From the IMG/VR virus record IMGVR_UViG_3300008262_000500, positions 1 to 25,206 of that record: a stretch of DNA of 25,206 nucleotides. One strand, 5' to 3'. Shown here piece by piece: positions 7,004-15,254 of the stretch. The notes under the pieces are model-generated. The model worked only from the letters and a program-made list of their open reading frames with translations. It made no database searches and had not been told where the DNA came from. A program made the translations under genes and the position numbers. The stretch's first letter is position 1; each line of letters opens with the position of its first letter. Source of the DNA: a virus.

Positions 7004-8989
7004 CTATAAACTAACCGGTTCAACGTTAATACCGTCAAACACCAAACGAAGTTGTTCACCGGGTGCAAATCCATCTAAATCAAAAGTTTGTGTTGCTTGG
7101 CGCATAAAGGCAGCCTCACGACTTGTACTTGAGAGCAACTCAGTGGTTTGACTGATTTGAGTGCCGATCGAAACATTTTGTGTTGTGCTAGACGACACCA
7201 TAGATAAAACACCGCCACCAACGACAACCTGACGGGTAATGGGGCTTGAAAGCACGCTAAACCGTTGTGTGATTGGGCTTGACCATGTGGTTTGCACTTC
7301 AGTCCAGCGATCCACATTGAGATTAATCGCCACCTTCGCAGGTATCGGTGCAAAAGCCTGATAAGGGTTAATTTGCATATCCACTGTTTGTAAGAGCTGC
7401 TCTAAAACAGGTTCTAAAACATAAGGTAAAAGCCACGGCGCGGTTCCTTTACCGCTATCAGCAATAGAAGCATTAATCGGTAAAGTCAGCTCGCGATCGA
7501 CAATGGCAGCGGTTTGGTTAATCCCCTGATCGCGCATGTCATCATCAAAAAATGGATCAACAAATACGCCTTTTTTAGCAGCAGGTTCACGGCTATTGGC
7601 ATCATTACGCAGGCGTTCTTGGGCAATTAAATCATAAAGATCATTAATGCTTGAGCGCATAGCTTCAATATCGCTCATAGGAATAGCATGAATAGCATTA
7701 TTAAAAACATTGGGCTTAATAGCGCTGCGCCAGTTTTGATAAACGTAAGCTAAAGCCAGTTGTCCGCTTGGAGCTTTCGGAACAGAAGGTCGCCATGGAT
7801 GAGCAAGCCCCTTAATCCGTCTGACAACGCCTGTTGCATCGATTGTGATTAAATCATAGCGCGGCATCATCCAGCTATAGTCCACAAGCACCAATGTACC
7901 GTCAACAGCGCCGGAGATTTTAAAGCCATCTTCTGTCACATTTTGCGGGGTAATTTTACTGCGGCAGCGATACGTAATTTGATACGAACTACCGGGAGCC
8001 GGTTCTGCTCCGGGCAAAGACCAATCCACATCACCGGATTTTAATTTATAATCCGTACCGCTGACGTAAGTGGTTGTTCCTTGTTTGATTTGAATGATCT
8101 CAAGTACTGCCGTATCCGGAATTGGATCCATAGCACCTGCATAAGAACCGTGCGTCATCGTGATAGTTTTTTGAACTGTCACATCAACATTTAATATTTG
8201 ATTGGCAGGTGATTCGTTGAGGACGAGATCCATCACGCCCCCGGCACCTGGCTGAAAGGTATAGGGATCAGAATCGATTTCTTGAATATCAGGGTCAATG
8301 GCAAAACGCACACGAAGGCTATGGGCAAGTTCAATCTCAAACCCATCCACATGGGCTTTACCTTCATTGATAACAAAAATCTGTTCACCGTTATCTTTGT
8401 CGAGGTACCTAACATCCATGCCGCTCACCACATAAGAGCCATTAGATTCACGGTCATATCTTGCTAAAGCACTATTGACTGCATCAAATTGTGGCGGTGG
8501 CGCATGCTGAATGAGTACGCCGTTTTCTACGCCATAAATTGGATAAAACTCACCTTCATGGGTCGGAGGGGCTATTCCATCAACTTGAAAATCCCAAGAA
8601 ATTTCAGCTTTTAAGCGTGCAGCGCCGGGCTCTTGATAGTTGCGCGTACCAATAGCAGGATCGCGAAGGCCATACCACACACCGATTCTAACCGTTGCAT
8701 TGGTGGGAATGGTGAAATTTGTAGAACCTATTTCTCGCACAGCACCGCGCAAATAAATAAACCCAGATTCCAGTGTTGTCTCTCCTGTATCTGGATTCAC
8801 TACGCAAGTGCCGCCACGGATCACATCACCATCTCTAAAAATCGCATCACCAATGCCTTTAAGGTTATGAAGCGCATAATCTTGCATTTCATTGAGCTCT
8901 GCCGATTGCAGCCCTCGACCTGCTAGAAAGAGCGTGCGATCATATTTTTTGGCCGGATCATAGCGGTTGTAATAGCTATTAAGAGTCAT
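7004..8989 (-). CDS. DUF4815-family phage tail protein
   Basis: 661 residues. The N-terminus MTLNSYYNRYDPAKKYDRTL, continuing FLAGRGLQSAELNEMQD, is the hallmark opening of DUF4815 phage proteins. The RGLQSAELNEMQ motif is also shared by baseplate/fibre-network proteins of other myophages. A beta module with a TTYVSGTDY core lies at residues ~294-347, and a helical region (~430-540) contains SSINDLYDLIAQERLRNDA. The C-terminus ends in a beta-like stretch (EQLRLVFDGINVEP) that in fused homologues runs on into the next gene's product. It is likely a baseplate or tail-spike structural component. The start has GAGG at suitable spacing, and a weak promoter-like element lies just upstream. Confidence 0.82.
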   Translation of the reverse strand: MTLNSYYNRYDPAKKYDRTLFLAGRGLQSAELNEMQDYALHNLKGIGDAIFRDGDVIRGGTCVVNPDTGETTLESGFIYLRGAVREIGSTNFTIPTNATVRIGVWYGLRDPAIGTRNYQEPGAARLKAEISWDFQVDGIAPPTHEGEFYPIYGVENGVLIQHAPPPQFDAVNSALARYDRESNGSYVVSGMDVRYLDKDNGEQIFVINEGKAHVDGFEIELAHSLRVRFAIDPDIQEIDSDPYTFQPGAGGVMDLVLNESPANQILNVDVTVQKTITMTHGSYAGAMDPIPDTAVLEIIQIKQGTTTYVSGTDYKLKSGDVDWSLPGAEPAPGSSYQITYRCRSKITPQNVTEDGFKISGAVDGTLVLVDYSWMMPRYDLITIDATGVVRRIKGLAHPWRPSVPKAPSGQLALAYVYQNWRSAIKPNVFNNAIHAIPMSDIEAMRSSINDLYDLIAQERLRNDANSREPAAKKGVFVDPFFDDDMRDQGINQTAAIVDRELTLPINASIADSGKGTAPWLLPYVLEPVLEQLLQTVDMQINPYQAFAPIPAKVAINLNVDRWTEVQTTWSSPITQRFSVLSSPITRQVVVGGGVLSMVSSSTTQNVSIGTQISQTTELLSSTSREAAFMRQATQTFDLDGFAPGEQLRLVFDGINVEPVSL

Positions 8990-9011
8990 AAACTTGCCTC
9001 ATTTGTCTTAA

Positions 9012-9047
9012 AATATATATTCACGAGCACCTCATCAAAACGTTACA
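9012..9047 (-). promoter_or_regulatory. Weak promoter-like element upstream of the DUF4815 gene (copy F)
   Basis: Minus strand TGAATATATATTTTAA is an excellent match to the -10 half of the phage element, between the stop of one gene and the start at 8989. The -35 half is poor (TTGTAACG at 17-18 bases), so this is only a candidate. Confidence 0.3.
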
Positions 9048-9718
9048 ACAAAAGAGAAAGTCTCGCGGGTTGCTGCTGTTCTAATCAAAGGCACCGTGCG
9101 TTCTAGAACCAGTAAAATGCCGCTTTCATCTATATCTGTGGGCTCAAAATAACGTTGGCCGGGAGGTAAATCAGGCTTTGTGACGGTGCCAACCATAACA
9201 CCAAGCTCACGGATGATCTGGTTGCTGGCATTATCAAAATCAAAAGTAAAGCGGAGAAAAAGATTATTCGTAGGCGTACTTGATGCCTTGAATCTGCCTG
9301 TTGGGGTGATCAAATCTCCGTCTTCATCACCTACGCAAAACAAGACTTCATCAGCGGTTCTGCGGCCTACTTCATTCAAAAGAGCATTTGCGGTAATGGG
9401 TTCAGGCGGCGTGGCATAAGTGTAGGAAATTGCAACGGTAGCGTTATTTTCTAAATTACCGTTTGGAAGACGAGTGATCACACCCATCACGCTATCAACG
9501 CTATAATCGGTACCGGCAATAAAGGTTGTGTCAGCTTGAGTAATAGACACATCTTTCACCGGCTTATGATCTAGCCCAATTTGATTGCTTGCAAAAGTTT
9601 TAGTGACCGTATGAGTGCTTTCCCAACTTGGATCACCCGTTCCCCAAGCAAGATGGATCGGTTGTTGTTTAATGCTTGCAGCAATAGCTGCTCTGCCGGA
9701 TTTGGTTAAAATGGCCAT
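9035..9718 (-). CDS. Phage tail protein with inserted beta module
   Basis: 227 residues from MAILTKSGRAAIAASIKQQP. The opening and the later blocks (LLNEVGRRTADEVLFCVGDE, RFKASSTPTNNLFLRFTFDF, IIRELGVMVG) belong to a tail protein that commonly accompanies DUF4815 proteins in myophages. Its precise role is unknown. Residues ~53-106 look like an inserted beta domain (TTFIAGTDYSVDSVMGVITR) similar to a segment of the DUF4815 protein. Start 9718 is favoured over the in-frame GTG at 9736 because AAAGGG sits 7 bases upstream. A strong promoter-like element (copy E) lies about 40 bases before it. Confidence 0.8.
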   Translation of the reverse strand: MAILTKSGRAAIAASIKQQPIHLAWGTGDPSWESTHTVTKTFASNQIGLDHKPVKDVSITQADTTFIAGTDYSVDSVMGVITRLPNGNLENNATVAISYTYATPPEPITANALLNEVGRRTADEVLFCVGDEDGDLITPTGRFKASSTPTNNLFLRFTFDFDNASNQIIRELGVMVGTVTKPDLPPGQRYFEPTDIDESGILLVLERTVPLIRTAATRETFSFVVTF

Positions 9719-9749
9719 ATGAATACCCTTTGACACACATATCGAAGTT

Positions 9750-10949
9750 CTAGTTAAGGGTTATATTCACGATTGGCTCTGTATTCGTCCAAGGGCGGTT
9801 TAAGTGACGATGCTCATGCCATAACAAGCATCCTTCATAAAAATAGGGCTCAAAATGATCACGTTTTTGATAAGGTAAAAGCTCCAATTTTCCTAGCGAA
9901 TCTGCTGATAAATAAGGCCATAACAGTGTTTCAGAAAACCAGTCCGAATGCTCTTTTGCAAAATAAGGCTTAACGTCTGACACGATCTCAGCGTCGAGAT
10001 TCTCCGTGTAGTTTGACGCAAAGCGTTCCAAAACTTCTTCAAAGTTTATCTTCCAGACATGTTCAGATAAAACATCTGCGCTTAAAATAAATGTTGCTCC
10101 CACCTCATGTTCAAGACGCACGGGAAAACAGGCGTTAATATCGCCAAGTCGCCAACTATCAGATAAAACAATCAATGCTTTGGCAAGATGAAGAGGCGGC
10201 TGAAAATCAGGAGTGATGGGTGATAATGGATCTGCATTTTGCCAAATATGATCGCGGATATAAATGCCGTTGTAATTGCGGGTATGAGGCTCCGTCTCAC
10301 CTATAAAAGCCACATCTAACCGGTAGAGATCATCGCTTAACGTGCTATTATGATGTCTGCGTGCGCTTGCAAATTTTAGCAAAACCTCTTCTGATTTAGC
10401 CTCAAAAGGATTAAATCGACCGAAAGATAATACGGGGCCATCAGCTGAAAGTTTTACCCCTGAATAATCAGAAAGCAGTGATCCAAATTCACTGTTATCA
10501 AGCATAAATCGCCTGATATCATAGCGATCATTATACATCCGCATCAAGCGTGACCTGGCCGGTGCTGAAAGCCTTGCAAGGGCTACCACATTATCGACAA
10601 AAAAATCATTCGGTACATCATGGATGCCCACCTGAAACTCGGCGAAGTGTTTGCCGGGCGGTTCTTCTTCGATATAAATATTTTCAATATTAACCCATTT
10701 TAAGGCCATACGAAGGGATGCCGGAGTGCCACGAATCCGTTGAAAAATAACGCCATCTTGAATCGCGCGCCTTGGATCAGGCACCCAGGCCAAAATTTCT
10801 CCCAGTCCATATTCATGAATGAGCCATGGGAGGACGCTGTCGGTAGGGCTAAATTTAAACCCACGTATTTTGCTTGGATCAACTCTAAAGCTAATCGCAT
10901 CAACAATGGCTTGTTCTTGAGGCGAACTACTTGGAGGCAATAACATCAT
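9750..10949 (-). CDS. Baseplate protein I-like (P2 gpI family), with long C-terminal extension
   Basis: 399 residues from the ATG at 10949, whereas P2 gpI is about 176. Residues ~1-140 carry the gpI hallmarks: LLPPSSSPQEQAIVDAISFR, LPWLIHEYGLGE, RGTPASLRMALKW and ARLSAPARSRLMR. The remaining ~250 residues are an extension with recurring short blocks (FSFGRFN-like, LIVLSDSWRLGDINACFPV) of unknown function, probably an added baseplate or spike-contact domain. The start overlaps the J stop (TGATG); GTG 10952 and TTG 10955 are possible alternatives. It sits in the canonical V-W-J-I baseplate order. Confidence 0.88.
   Translation of the reverse strand: MMLLPPSSSPQEQAIVDAISFRVDPSKIRGFKFSPTDSVLPWLIHEYGLGEILAWVPDPRRAIQDGVIFQRIRGTPASLRMALKWVNIENIYIEEEPPGKHFAEFQVGIHDVPNDFFVDNVVALARLSAPARSRLMRMYNDRYDIRRFMLDNSEFGSLLSDYSGVKLSADGPVLSFGRFNPFEAKSEEVLLKFASARRHHNSTLSDDLYRLDVAFIGETEPHTRNYNGIYIRDHIWQNADPLSPITPDFQPPLHLAKALIVLSDSWRLGDINACFPVRLEHEVGATFILSADVLSEHVWKINFEEVLERFASNYTENLDAEIVSDVKPYFAKEHSDWFSETLLWPYLSADSLGKLELLPYQKRDHFEPYFYEGCLLWHEHRHLNRPWTNTEPIVNITLN
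9760..9793 (-). promoter_or_regulatory. Phage promoter-like element before the DUF4815 tail cluster (copy E)
   Basis: Minus strand: CTTGGAC, 17 bases, TGAATATAACCC. The site lies in the last codons of the tail protein I gene and points to the next gene, whose start at 9718 is about 40 bases downstream. Confidence 0.65.
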
Positions 10950-11785
10950 CACCAATCACGCCCTCCCATCGTTAGCTCTATGGAATCAAGTGCAACGCAT
11001 TCATGATCCAAAACGATAATATCCTCAAGCGGACTCAGCAGTTCAATACGCTGCACTCCTTGGGCAAAGAGGTGTGCAATGATCCAACTGCGCGTTAAGT
11101 TCCATCCCAAACCTTTTGTTTCATTGAGCGTTTTGATCAAAGCAGCTTTGGCTGTCTCAATGATACCCTCCGGAGTTTCGGGATAGAGATAGATTTTAGC
11201 TTTAAGATTAACAGGGATAATGCCGCTACTGACCACTTCGACGGTATCGGTTAAAACCCTAACATCATCGCGCAAAATAACGGATCGTGCTTTTTCTAAC
11301 AGCTCTTGGCTTGGCGTGCCGTTTCCTTCATGGGATAAAATCGAGACTTTTACCATTCCAGGGCTTGGTGATTCAGCCCGCGCATCTTTAATACGAATAT
11401 CTGCAGATAGCGCGTGATAACGGTAATGCTCACGACTTCCTGCCGTCGACCAGCCCATGATTTTAGCTTGGATACGCCGCCTAAAAGCTTCATCATCTTC
11501 CCCTGATTTACGCTGTACATCATAAAAAGCGGCTAAATGTTCCAAATCTGATTTTGCGGCAAAAGCCAGTAAATTAGCGCGCGCGGCATCATTGACCCGT
11601 TGACGCAAAAGGAGTTCACGCCAAGCGGCAATTTCTAAAATCTTCATTGCCGGATCACTTTCAAGCAGAGCTGAAAACGTGGGATCAAGGCGAATAAGCT
11701 CTTGCTTCATTTGCGCAAAAATCGCCTCATACTCAAGCGTTTCAATGACATTCGGATTTTGAAGGCGTGTTAAGTCTTGCATCAT
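10949..11785 (-). CDS. Baseplate assembly protein J (P2 gpJ family)
   Basis: 278 residues (P2 gpJ ~302). It forms the baseplate wedge with gpW and gpI. Recognisable blocks: ALLESDPAMKILEIAAWREL and LLRQRVNDAARANLLAFA near residues 40-75, LAAFYDVQR, EDDEAFRRRIQAKIMGWSTA at ~95-115 (the family's core motif), then the SPSPGMVKVSILSHEGNGTPS segment and a C-terminal alpha/beta domain ending in VALDSIELTMGG. The start overlaps the gpW stop as ATGA, and its stop overlaps the next start, so V-W-J-I appear translationally coupled. Confidence 0.95.
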   Translation of the reverse strand: MMQDLTRLQNPNVIETLEYEAIFAQMKQELIRLDPTFSALLESDPAMKILEIAAWRELLLRQRVNDAARANLLAFAAKSDLEHLAAFYDVQRKSGEDDEAFRRRIQAKIMGWSTAGSREHYRYHALSADIRIKDARAESPSPGMVKVSILSHEGNGTPSQELLEKARSVILRDDVRVLTDTVEVVSSGIIPVNLKAKIYLYPETPEGIIETAKAALIKTLNETKGLGWNLTRSWIIAHLFAQGVQRIELLSPLEDIIVLDHECVALDSIELTMGGRDW

Positions 11786-12120
11786 GACACAACAATCCCA
11801 TCTAAGGTTATGGGCTTACCATCCGGCAGATAAATCCCCTCTAAAATCAAAGTAATATGACCTTCTTTAATGGACTCAACTTTAACGCGCTCGAGTTTAA
11901 AGCGATTCTCCCATTTTTGCAGCGCCTCAGCAGTAGCCGCATAAAGTTCAACGGCAAAACCAGGAGATGTTGGGCGATCAACAAGTTCAAAGAGTCTAGA
12001 ACCGTAATCTCTGCGCATCACTCGGCTCCCTATCGGTGTGGTCAAAATATCCACTATCGATTGCTTGAGATGCTCAAGGCCCGTTAATTCTTTGCCGCTT
12101 CTGCCGTTCATTCCACGCAT
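11782..12120 (-). CDS. Baseplate protein W (P2 gpW / T4 gp25 family)
   Basis: 112 residues, as expected for the gp25-like wedge protein (P2 gpW ~115). It contains the signature run HLKQSIVDILTTPIGSRVM followed by RRDYGSRLFELVD, and ends in a short beta pair (HITLILEGIYLPDG). In T4, gp25 triggers sheath polymerisation at the baseplate; the same role is inferred here. Start 12120 has GGGG 6 bases upstream; ATG 12111 is an alternative. The stop overlaps the gpJ start by 4 bases. Confidence 0.95.
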   Translation of the reverse strand: MRGMNGRSGKELTGLEHLKQSIVDILTTPIGSRVMRRDYGSRLFELVDRPTSPGFAVELYAATAEALQKWENRFKLERVKVESIKEGHITLILEGIYLPDGKPITLDGIVVS

Positions 12121-12123
12121 AAT

Positions 12124-12420
12124 TTACCCCGCAAAAACAGTTTGGCTGCCACCAAGCGTTTTTGAACCACAAGCAATGGGATCACCAATACGCGCAATGG
12201 CTTTTCCATTGACATAGACGTTGCTTGAACCTTTAGCGAGCACGCCATCATGAGGCGGCGTATTGGGGCACGCATGCATGGCCCATTTATCTTGCTCGCG
12301 GTGGACGGCTTTACCCTCAACAAACACATCATTACTTGCGGTAATGCAAGGTCTGGGCGGATAACAGCTGTGGCCGGTGCATTGATCATTAAGTCTTACG
12401 ATTCCTGGCATATTATTCAT
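12124..12420 (-). CDS. PAAR-motif spike tip protein
   Basis: 98 residues. PAAR proteins form a sharp cone on the tip of the gpV/VgrG spike. The Pro-Gly-Ile-Val-Arg-Leu start, the repeated SSNVYVNGKAIARIGDPIACG-type hairpin and the first copy ASNDVFVEGKAVHREQDKW match the family. Cys and His residues (positions ~14, 17, 19, near 50-59 and C84) could bind the tip metal ion. It lies immediately after gpV, overlapping it by 8 bases. ATG 12411 is an alternative start. Confidence 0.93.
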   Translation of the reverse strand: MNNMPGIVRLNDQCTGHSCYPPRPCITASNDVFVEGKAVHREQDKWAMHACPNTPPHDGVLAKGSSNVYVNGKAIARIGDPIACGSKTLGGSQTVFAG

Positions 12421-12880
12421 TCAAATCAATTCGTTTTGCTTTGAGCTTGATGCCATCTTTGCTCATCTCAAGGCTCGATTCACCTATCTTCAGCGTTAAG
12501 GTTCCATATGTCACAACTGAGACAGTCAAGTGATGTTTTTCTTTGTCATACAAAACTTTGCTACCATCTTGAAAAACCAAAGTGGCATCAGTTTCTTTAT
12601 CACTGGGCGCAGGGTGTTTTTGCTGATAAATAGCAGGAATCACAACACCTTGTGCCATTTCACCAGATGGCGATAACAAAACAACCTGTTCACCCACGCT
12701 GGGCGCTGACCAATTTCTGTCTTGCCCCGCACGAGAAGTCACCCAAGGCAGCCAATCGGTTAGGATTTTTCCAATCTGAATACGCACACGGGCTTTTTTG
12801 TAATCAGCTTCCTTCACAGTTCCAAGCCTGATAAGATTAGCCAATTTTCGGTCCAGTTCTGAAAAACTAAAACTCTCCAC
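12413..12880 (-). CDS. Baseplate spike protein V (P2 gpV family)
   Basis: 155 residues (P2 gpV ~211). It makes the trimeric membrane-piercing spike. The OB-fold domain is clear: IRLGTVKEADYKKARVRIQI, then WLPWVTSRAGQDRNWSAPSV and GEQVVLLSPSGEMAQGVV. After it comes a short beta-helix stem (KHHLTVSVVTYGTLTLKIGE, then SLEMSKDGIKLKAKRIDL), noticeably shorter than in P2. The start is GTG at 12880 with AGAGG 6 bases before it. It overlaps the preceding gene by 14 bases. Confidence 0.94.
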   Translation of the reverse strand: MESFSFSELDRKLANLIRLGTVKEADYKKARVRIQIGKILTDWLPWVTSRAGQDRNWSAPSVGEQVVLLSPSGEMAQGVVIPAIYQQKHPAPSDKETDATLVFQDGSKVLYDKEKHHLTVSVVTYGTLTLKIGESSLEMSKDGIKLKAKRIDLNE

Positions 12881-13388
12881 GTTGAACCTCTACATACTTT
12901 GGTTCATGGGCAGCGCCGATTTCCGGAGCGATACCCACATAAATGGTGTGTGGCTGAATGCCGCTTGGTGTCCAAACTGAATCCCCCTGGTGGATTTCAT
13001 GCACCCATTCAATGGTCCACACCATGTAGGCATCAAGATCAGGTTTGAAACCATCGGGACTAGCCCCTAAAAATTCAGCAGGTGATACATTCATCCCCCA
13101 TGAATTTTGATGGATCACTCTGGCAACTTCACTCACCAAAGCCCTTACAGCAAAAGCGGCATTGGGGATGGTACTATCCACAATAACTCTTGCTTCAAAT
13201 CGAGCGCGCAAGGCAATTTCACCGGTGCCTGGATCATTGCCCGGTTCAAAACTTGCCAGTTCTATCAAAACAGCCGGTGCTAATAACGCTGTTTTGATCA
13301 CCGGATAAGATTCACAAGTTTGAATTTCCGGTATCTCGCGTTTTAAAACGGTAGTGATGGCAACATGTAATTCTTCCCAAAAATTCAT
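12867..13388 (-). CDS. Probable tail completion / head-tail connector protein (unknown family)
   Basis: 173 residues. The segment FWEELHVAITTVLKREIPEIQ, followed by APAVLIELASFEPGNDPGTGEIAL and VIVDSTIPNAAFAVRALVSE, has the alpha/beta layout of the small tail-terminator or completion proteins found between head-joining and baseplate genes. I cannot assign it to a named family with confidence. Its position between the gpZ-like gene and gpV supports a neck or tail-completion role. The start has AGGTGAG just upstream and overlaps the gpZ-like stop as ATGA. Confidence 0.75.
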   Translation of the reverse strand: MNFWEELHVAITTVLKREIPEIQTCESYPVIKTALLAPAVLIELASFEPGNDPGTGEIALRARFEARVIVDSTIPNAAFAVRALVSEVARVIHQNSWGMNVSPAEFLGASPDGFKPDLDAYMVWTIEWVHEIHQGDSVWTPSGIQPHTIYVGIAPEIGAAHEPKYVEVQRGEF

Positions 13389-13921
13389 AGGCTCACCTTT
13401 AAAATAAAGCCTAGTTCATGGCGAAAATATTGAATGAATTTTTCTCCAGCACCTGAATCCACGAAGCTTTTAATGATATTAGAAGCGACAGGTTCAAGCG
13501 GTAGTACGACTTCACGGATAGGAAGCCTTGAGGCGCGCTTGCGTTTAAAAATACCCCGGTGACCTGTAGGCATTGTTGCCACAAAAGCGCCCTTGAATTC
13601 CATTTTACCTGCTTTGGCACCGCTTGAAGTTTGCCTCATATTACCAATAAGAGAAGCTTTTATGCCGTAAAGGCTAGCCACTACCAATACTTTAAGTGAG
13701 CTCGTGCTTGCCTTGATGACATTAAGACGATCTCGGATAATTTTTTGTTGCAGTTTTTTCTGTGCGCTGATTTCTTTCACGCTTTGGGATTTTAGCCAAA
13801 GAGCGGTTTTATTGAGAGCGCGCATAGAAGCCAACTTAACTTGCGCTTCGGTGCCATGCATTGAAGCAATGATTTGGTCGATATCGCCGTATGTTGCAAC
13901 ATCCAAGGTAAAAGTGGACAT
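13385..13921 (-). CDS. Minor tail protein Z-like (lambda gpZ family)
   Basis: 178 residues (lambda gpZ ~192). Blocks typical of the family: VKLASMRALNKTALWLKSQS, VKEISAQKKLQQKIIRDRLN and GAFVATMPTGHRGIFKRKRA. It is strongly basic in the middle. In lambda, gpZ completes the tail end that joins the head. It lies next to the FII-like gene, as in lambda. GGAAGG lies 6 bases before the ATG. Overlaps the next gene by 4 bases. Confidence 0.87.
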   Translation of the reverse strand: MSTFTLDVATYGDIDQIIASMHGTEAQVKLASMRALNKTALWLKSQSVKEISAQKKLQQKIIRDRLNVIKASTSSLKVLVVASLYGIKASLIGNMRQTSSGAKAGKMEFKGAFVATMPTGHRGIFKRKRASRLPIREVVLPLEPVASNIIKSFVDSGAGEKFIQYFRHELGFILKVSL

Positions 13922-13922
13922 A

Positions 13923-14231
13923 CTAACCTTCCATTACCATAGCTGTTATTTCCCAAATGGTATTGGAGGCATCCCGCAGAGGTTCAGCAAAGATTTTATA
14001 GCGATTGCCTGCAATAATCAGTTGATCACCGACTTTCGGGAAAGGCAATTCACGGATACGCACTTCAAATATCGCCATATGACCAATCACTTGCCCATCA
14101 CCCATTTCATAAGCAGTATCGGGTTGTTTGATTAAAACACGAATAGGAAAAGGGGCAGACCCAGAACTCTGGTATTGTGCCTCTTTCCCTAAATGTGCAA
14201 AACAATCTTCAAACATTTTGGTTAAACTCAT
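13923..14231 (-). CDS. Head-tail joining protein (lambda FII-like)
   Basis: 102 residues (lambda gpFII 117). It has the FEDCFAHLGKEAQYQSSGSA start, a VRIRELPFPKVGDQLIIAGN beta barrel core and the ending EPLRDASNTIWEITAMVMEG, as in phage attachment/head-tail joining proteins. Its place between the major capsid and gpZ-like genes is exactly that of lambda FII. No good ribosome site is visible; it begins 3 bases after the capsid stop and may be coupled to it. Confidence 0.85.
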   Translation of the reverse strand: MSLTKMFEDCFAHLGKEAQYQSSGSAPFPIRVLIKQPDTAYEMGDGQVIGHMAIFEVRIRELPFPKVGDQLIIAGNRYKIFAEPLRDASNTIWEITAMVMEG

Positions 14232-14234
14232 GGC

Positions 14235-15251
14235 TTATACCGTAAGTTTTACAAGCACTCCCGGGCGATGACACATTGGTAATGGATTAGACTGAGTATG
14301 TAAATCCGTACCGCGATCAAAGCGTCTTGGCTCTTGTTTGGCATAAAGTGGCTGCCCCAATGTGTTGACGGTTTCGTTAAAATCAGCCGGTGCAAAATAA
14401 GTTGAGAAAGTCTCAGCAGTACCTATCGGAAAGCAATGCGCTGTATCTTGGGCAATAAAGCGTCTGACGTTGCCATCAGGATCAGTTGCTTGGCCGCGAT
14501 ATTCTTCAAAAGTTATGCCGCCAAAGGTAAATCCTGAATGCATATCATTGCGAAGAGCTGCACCTTCCTGCCACCTGTCATAGGCTTCTTTGACTTTGGC
14601 GTGTGAGGTTAAGGCATCAAAAAATTCAGGGCTAACCAGTGCATGAACGCCTGTCATGAATTCACCGCGCAGGTTATCTTCAATGTGGCGCAAAACTTCA
14701 ATGCATTTGCGTTTCACATCAGTGCCAGCTGTGCCTAATGCAAAGCTTACGACTTTTGGTGTGATTTCAAATTCGTTATAGAGATTTACAAGCTCCGTAC
14801 CATCAGCATCCAAAATAATGCCTTTCAAAGCGCCCATCTTTAAGTGCTCTAAAGTAATGGCATGCTTGTTACGCATAGATTGCAGGTGATCGGTAATGAC
14901 ATTTGCAATGGCTTGCAGCTCATTTTCAGTACCAAAAGCACGGATACCTTGTACTTATTCTGGCAAAACCACATCATCATGAGGTATATGCGGAATGGTG
15001 AAGGTTCTGACTTTTCGTTTATCGCGTTTACCAACAGTACCGGGTGCACCTGGGCTTGCTGTTGGAAGCAAGCTTAAGACGCCATTGCGCTCTTCAATAG
15101 CGATGTGCCTAAAGCGTACTGATTTTGACGGAAATAAACCTAATGATTCTGTCCTACCATAGGTGTTTGGCAATAAATTAATGGAAGCTGTTAAGGCTGC
15201 CATATTAAATGCCGGATGTGAGAATGGCCCCTCTAGATTAAAAATTGGCAT
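14235..15251 (-). pseudogene. Major capsid protein E (lambda gpE family), interrupted by an in-frame ochre codon
   Basis: The full frame is 339 codons (338 residues plus stop); lambda gpE is 341. The frame is open except for a TAA at 14955-14957, codon 99. Upstream part: IFNLEGPFSHPAFNMAALTA, LPNTYGRTESLGLFPSKSV, HIPHDDVVLPE. Downstream part, in the same frame: VQGIRAFGTENELQAIANVI, then LKMGALKGIILDADG and GEFMTGVHALVSPEFFDAL, ending RPGVLVKLTV. All are major capsid E blocks. One base change (GAA to TAA) would explain it. The downstream in-frame ATG at 14876 has no ribosome site. The likely readings are a dead gene in a defective prophage, a sequencing error, or rarely suppression. A good GGGGG ribosome site precedes the start. 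Confidence 0.9.
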
Positions 15252-15254
15252 AAA

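Noticed and set aside
14235-14876. Separate 213-residue gene starting at the internal ATG of the capsid frame
   Set aside because: No ribosome site precedes the ATG, and capsid-like sequence continues in frame upstream of it to the TAA. It is the 3' part of an interrupted capsid gene.
14955-15251. TAA recoded as an amino acid throughout the phage
   Set aside because: Many genes in the window end cleanly at TAA with a new gene right after (for example gpV, portal and PAAR), so a general reassignment does not fit.
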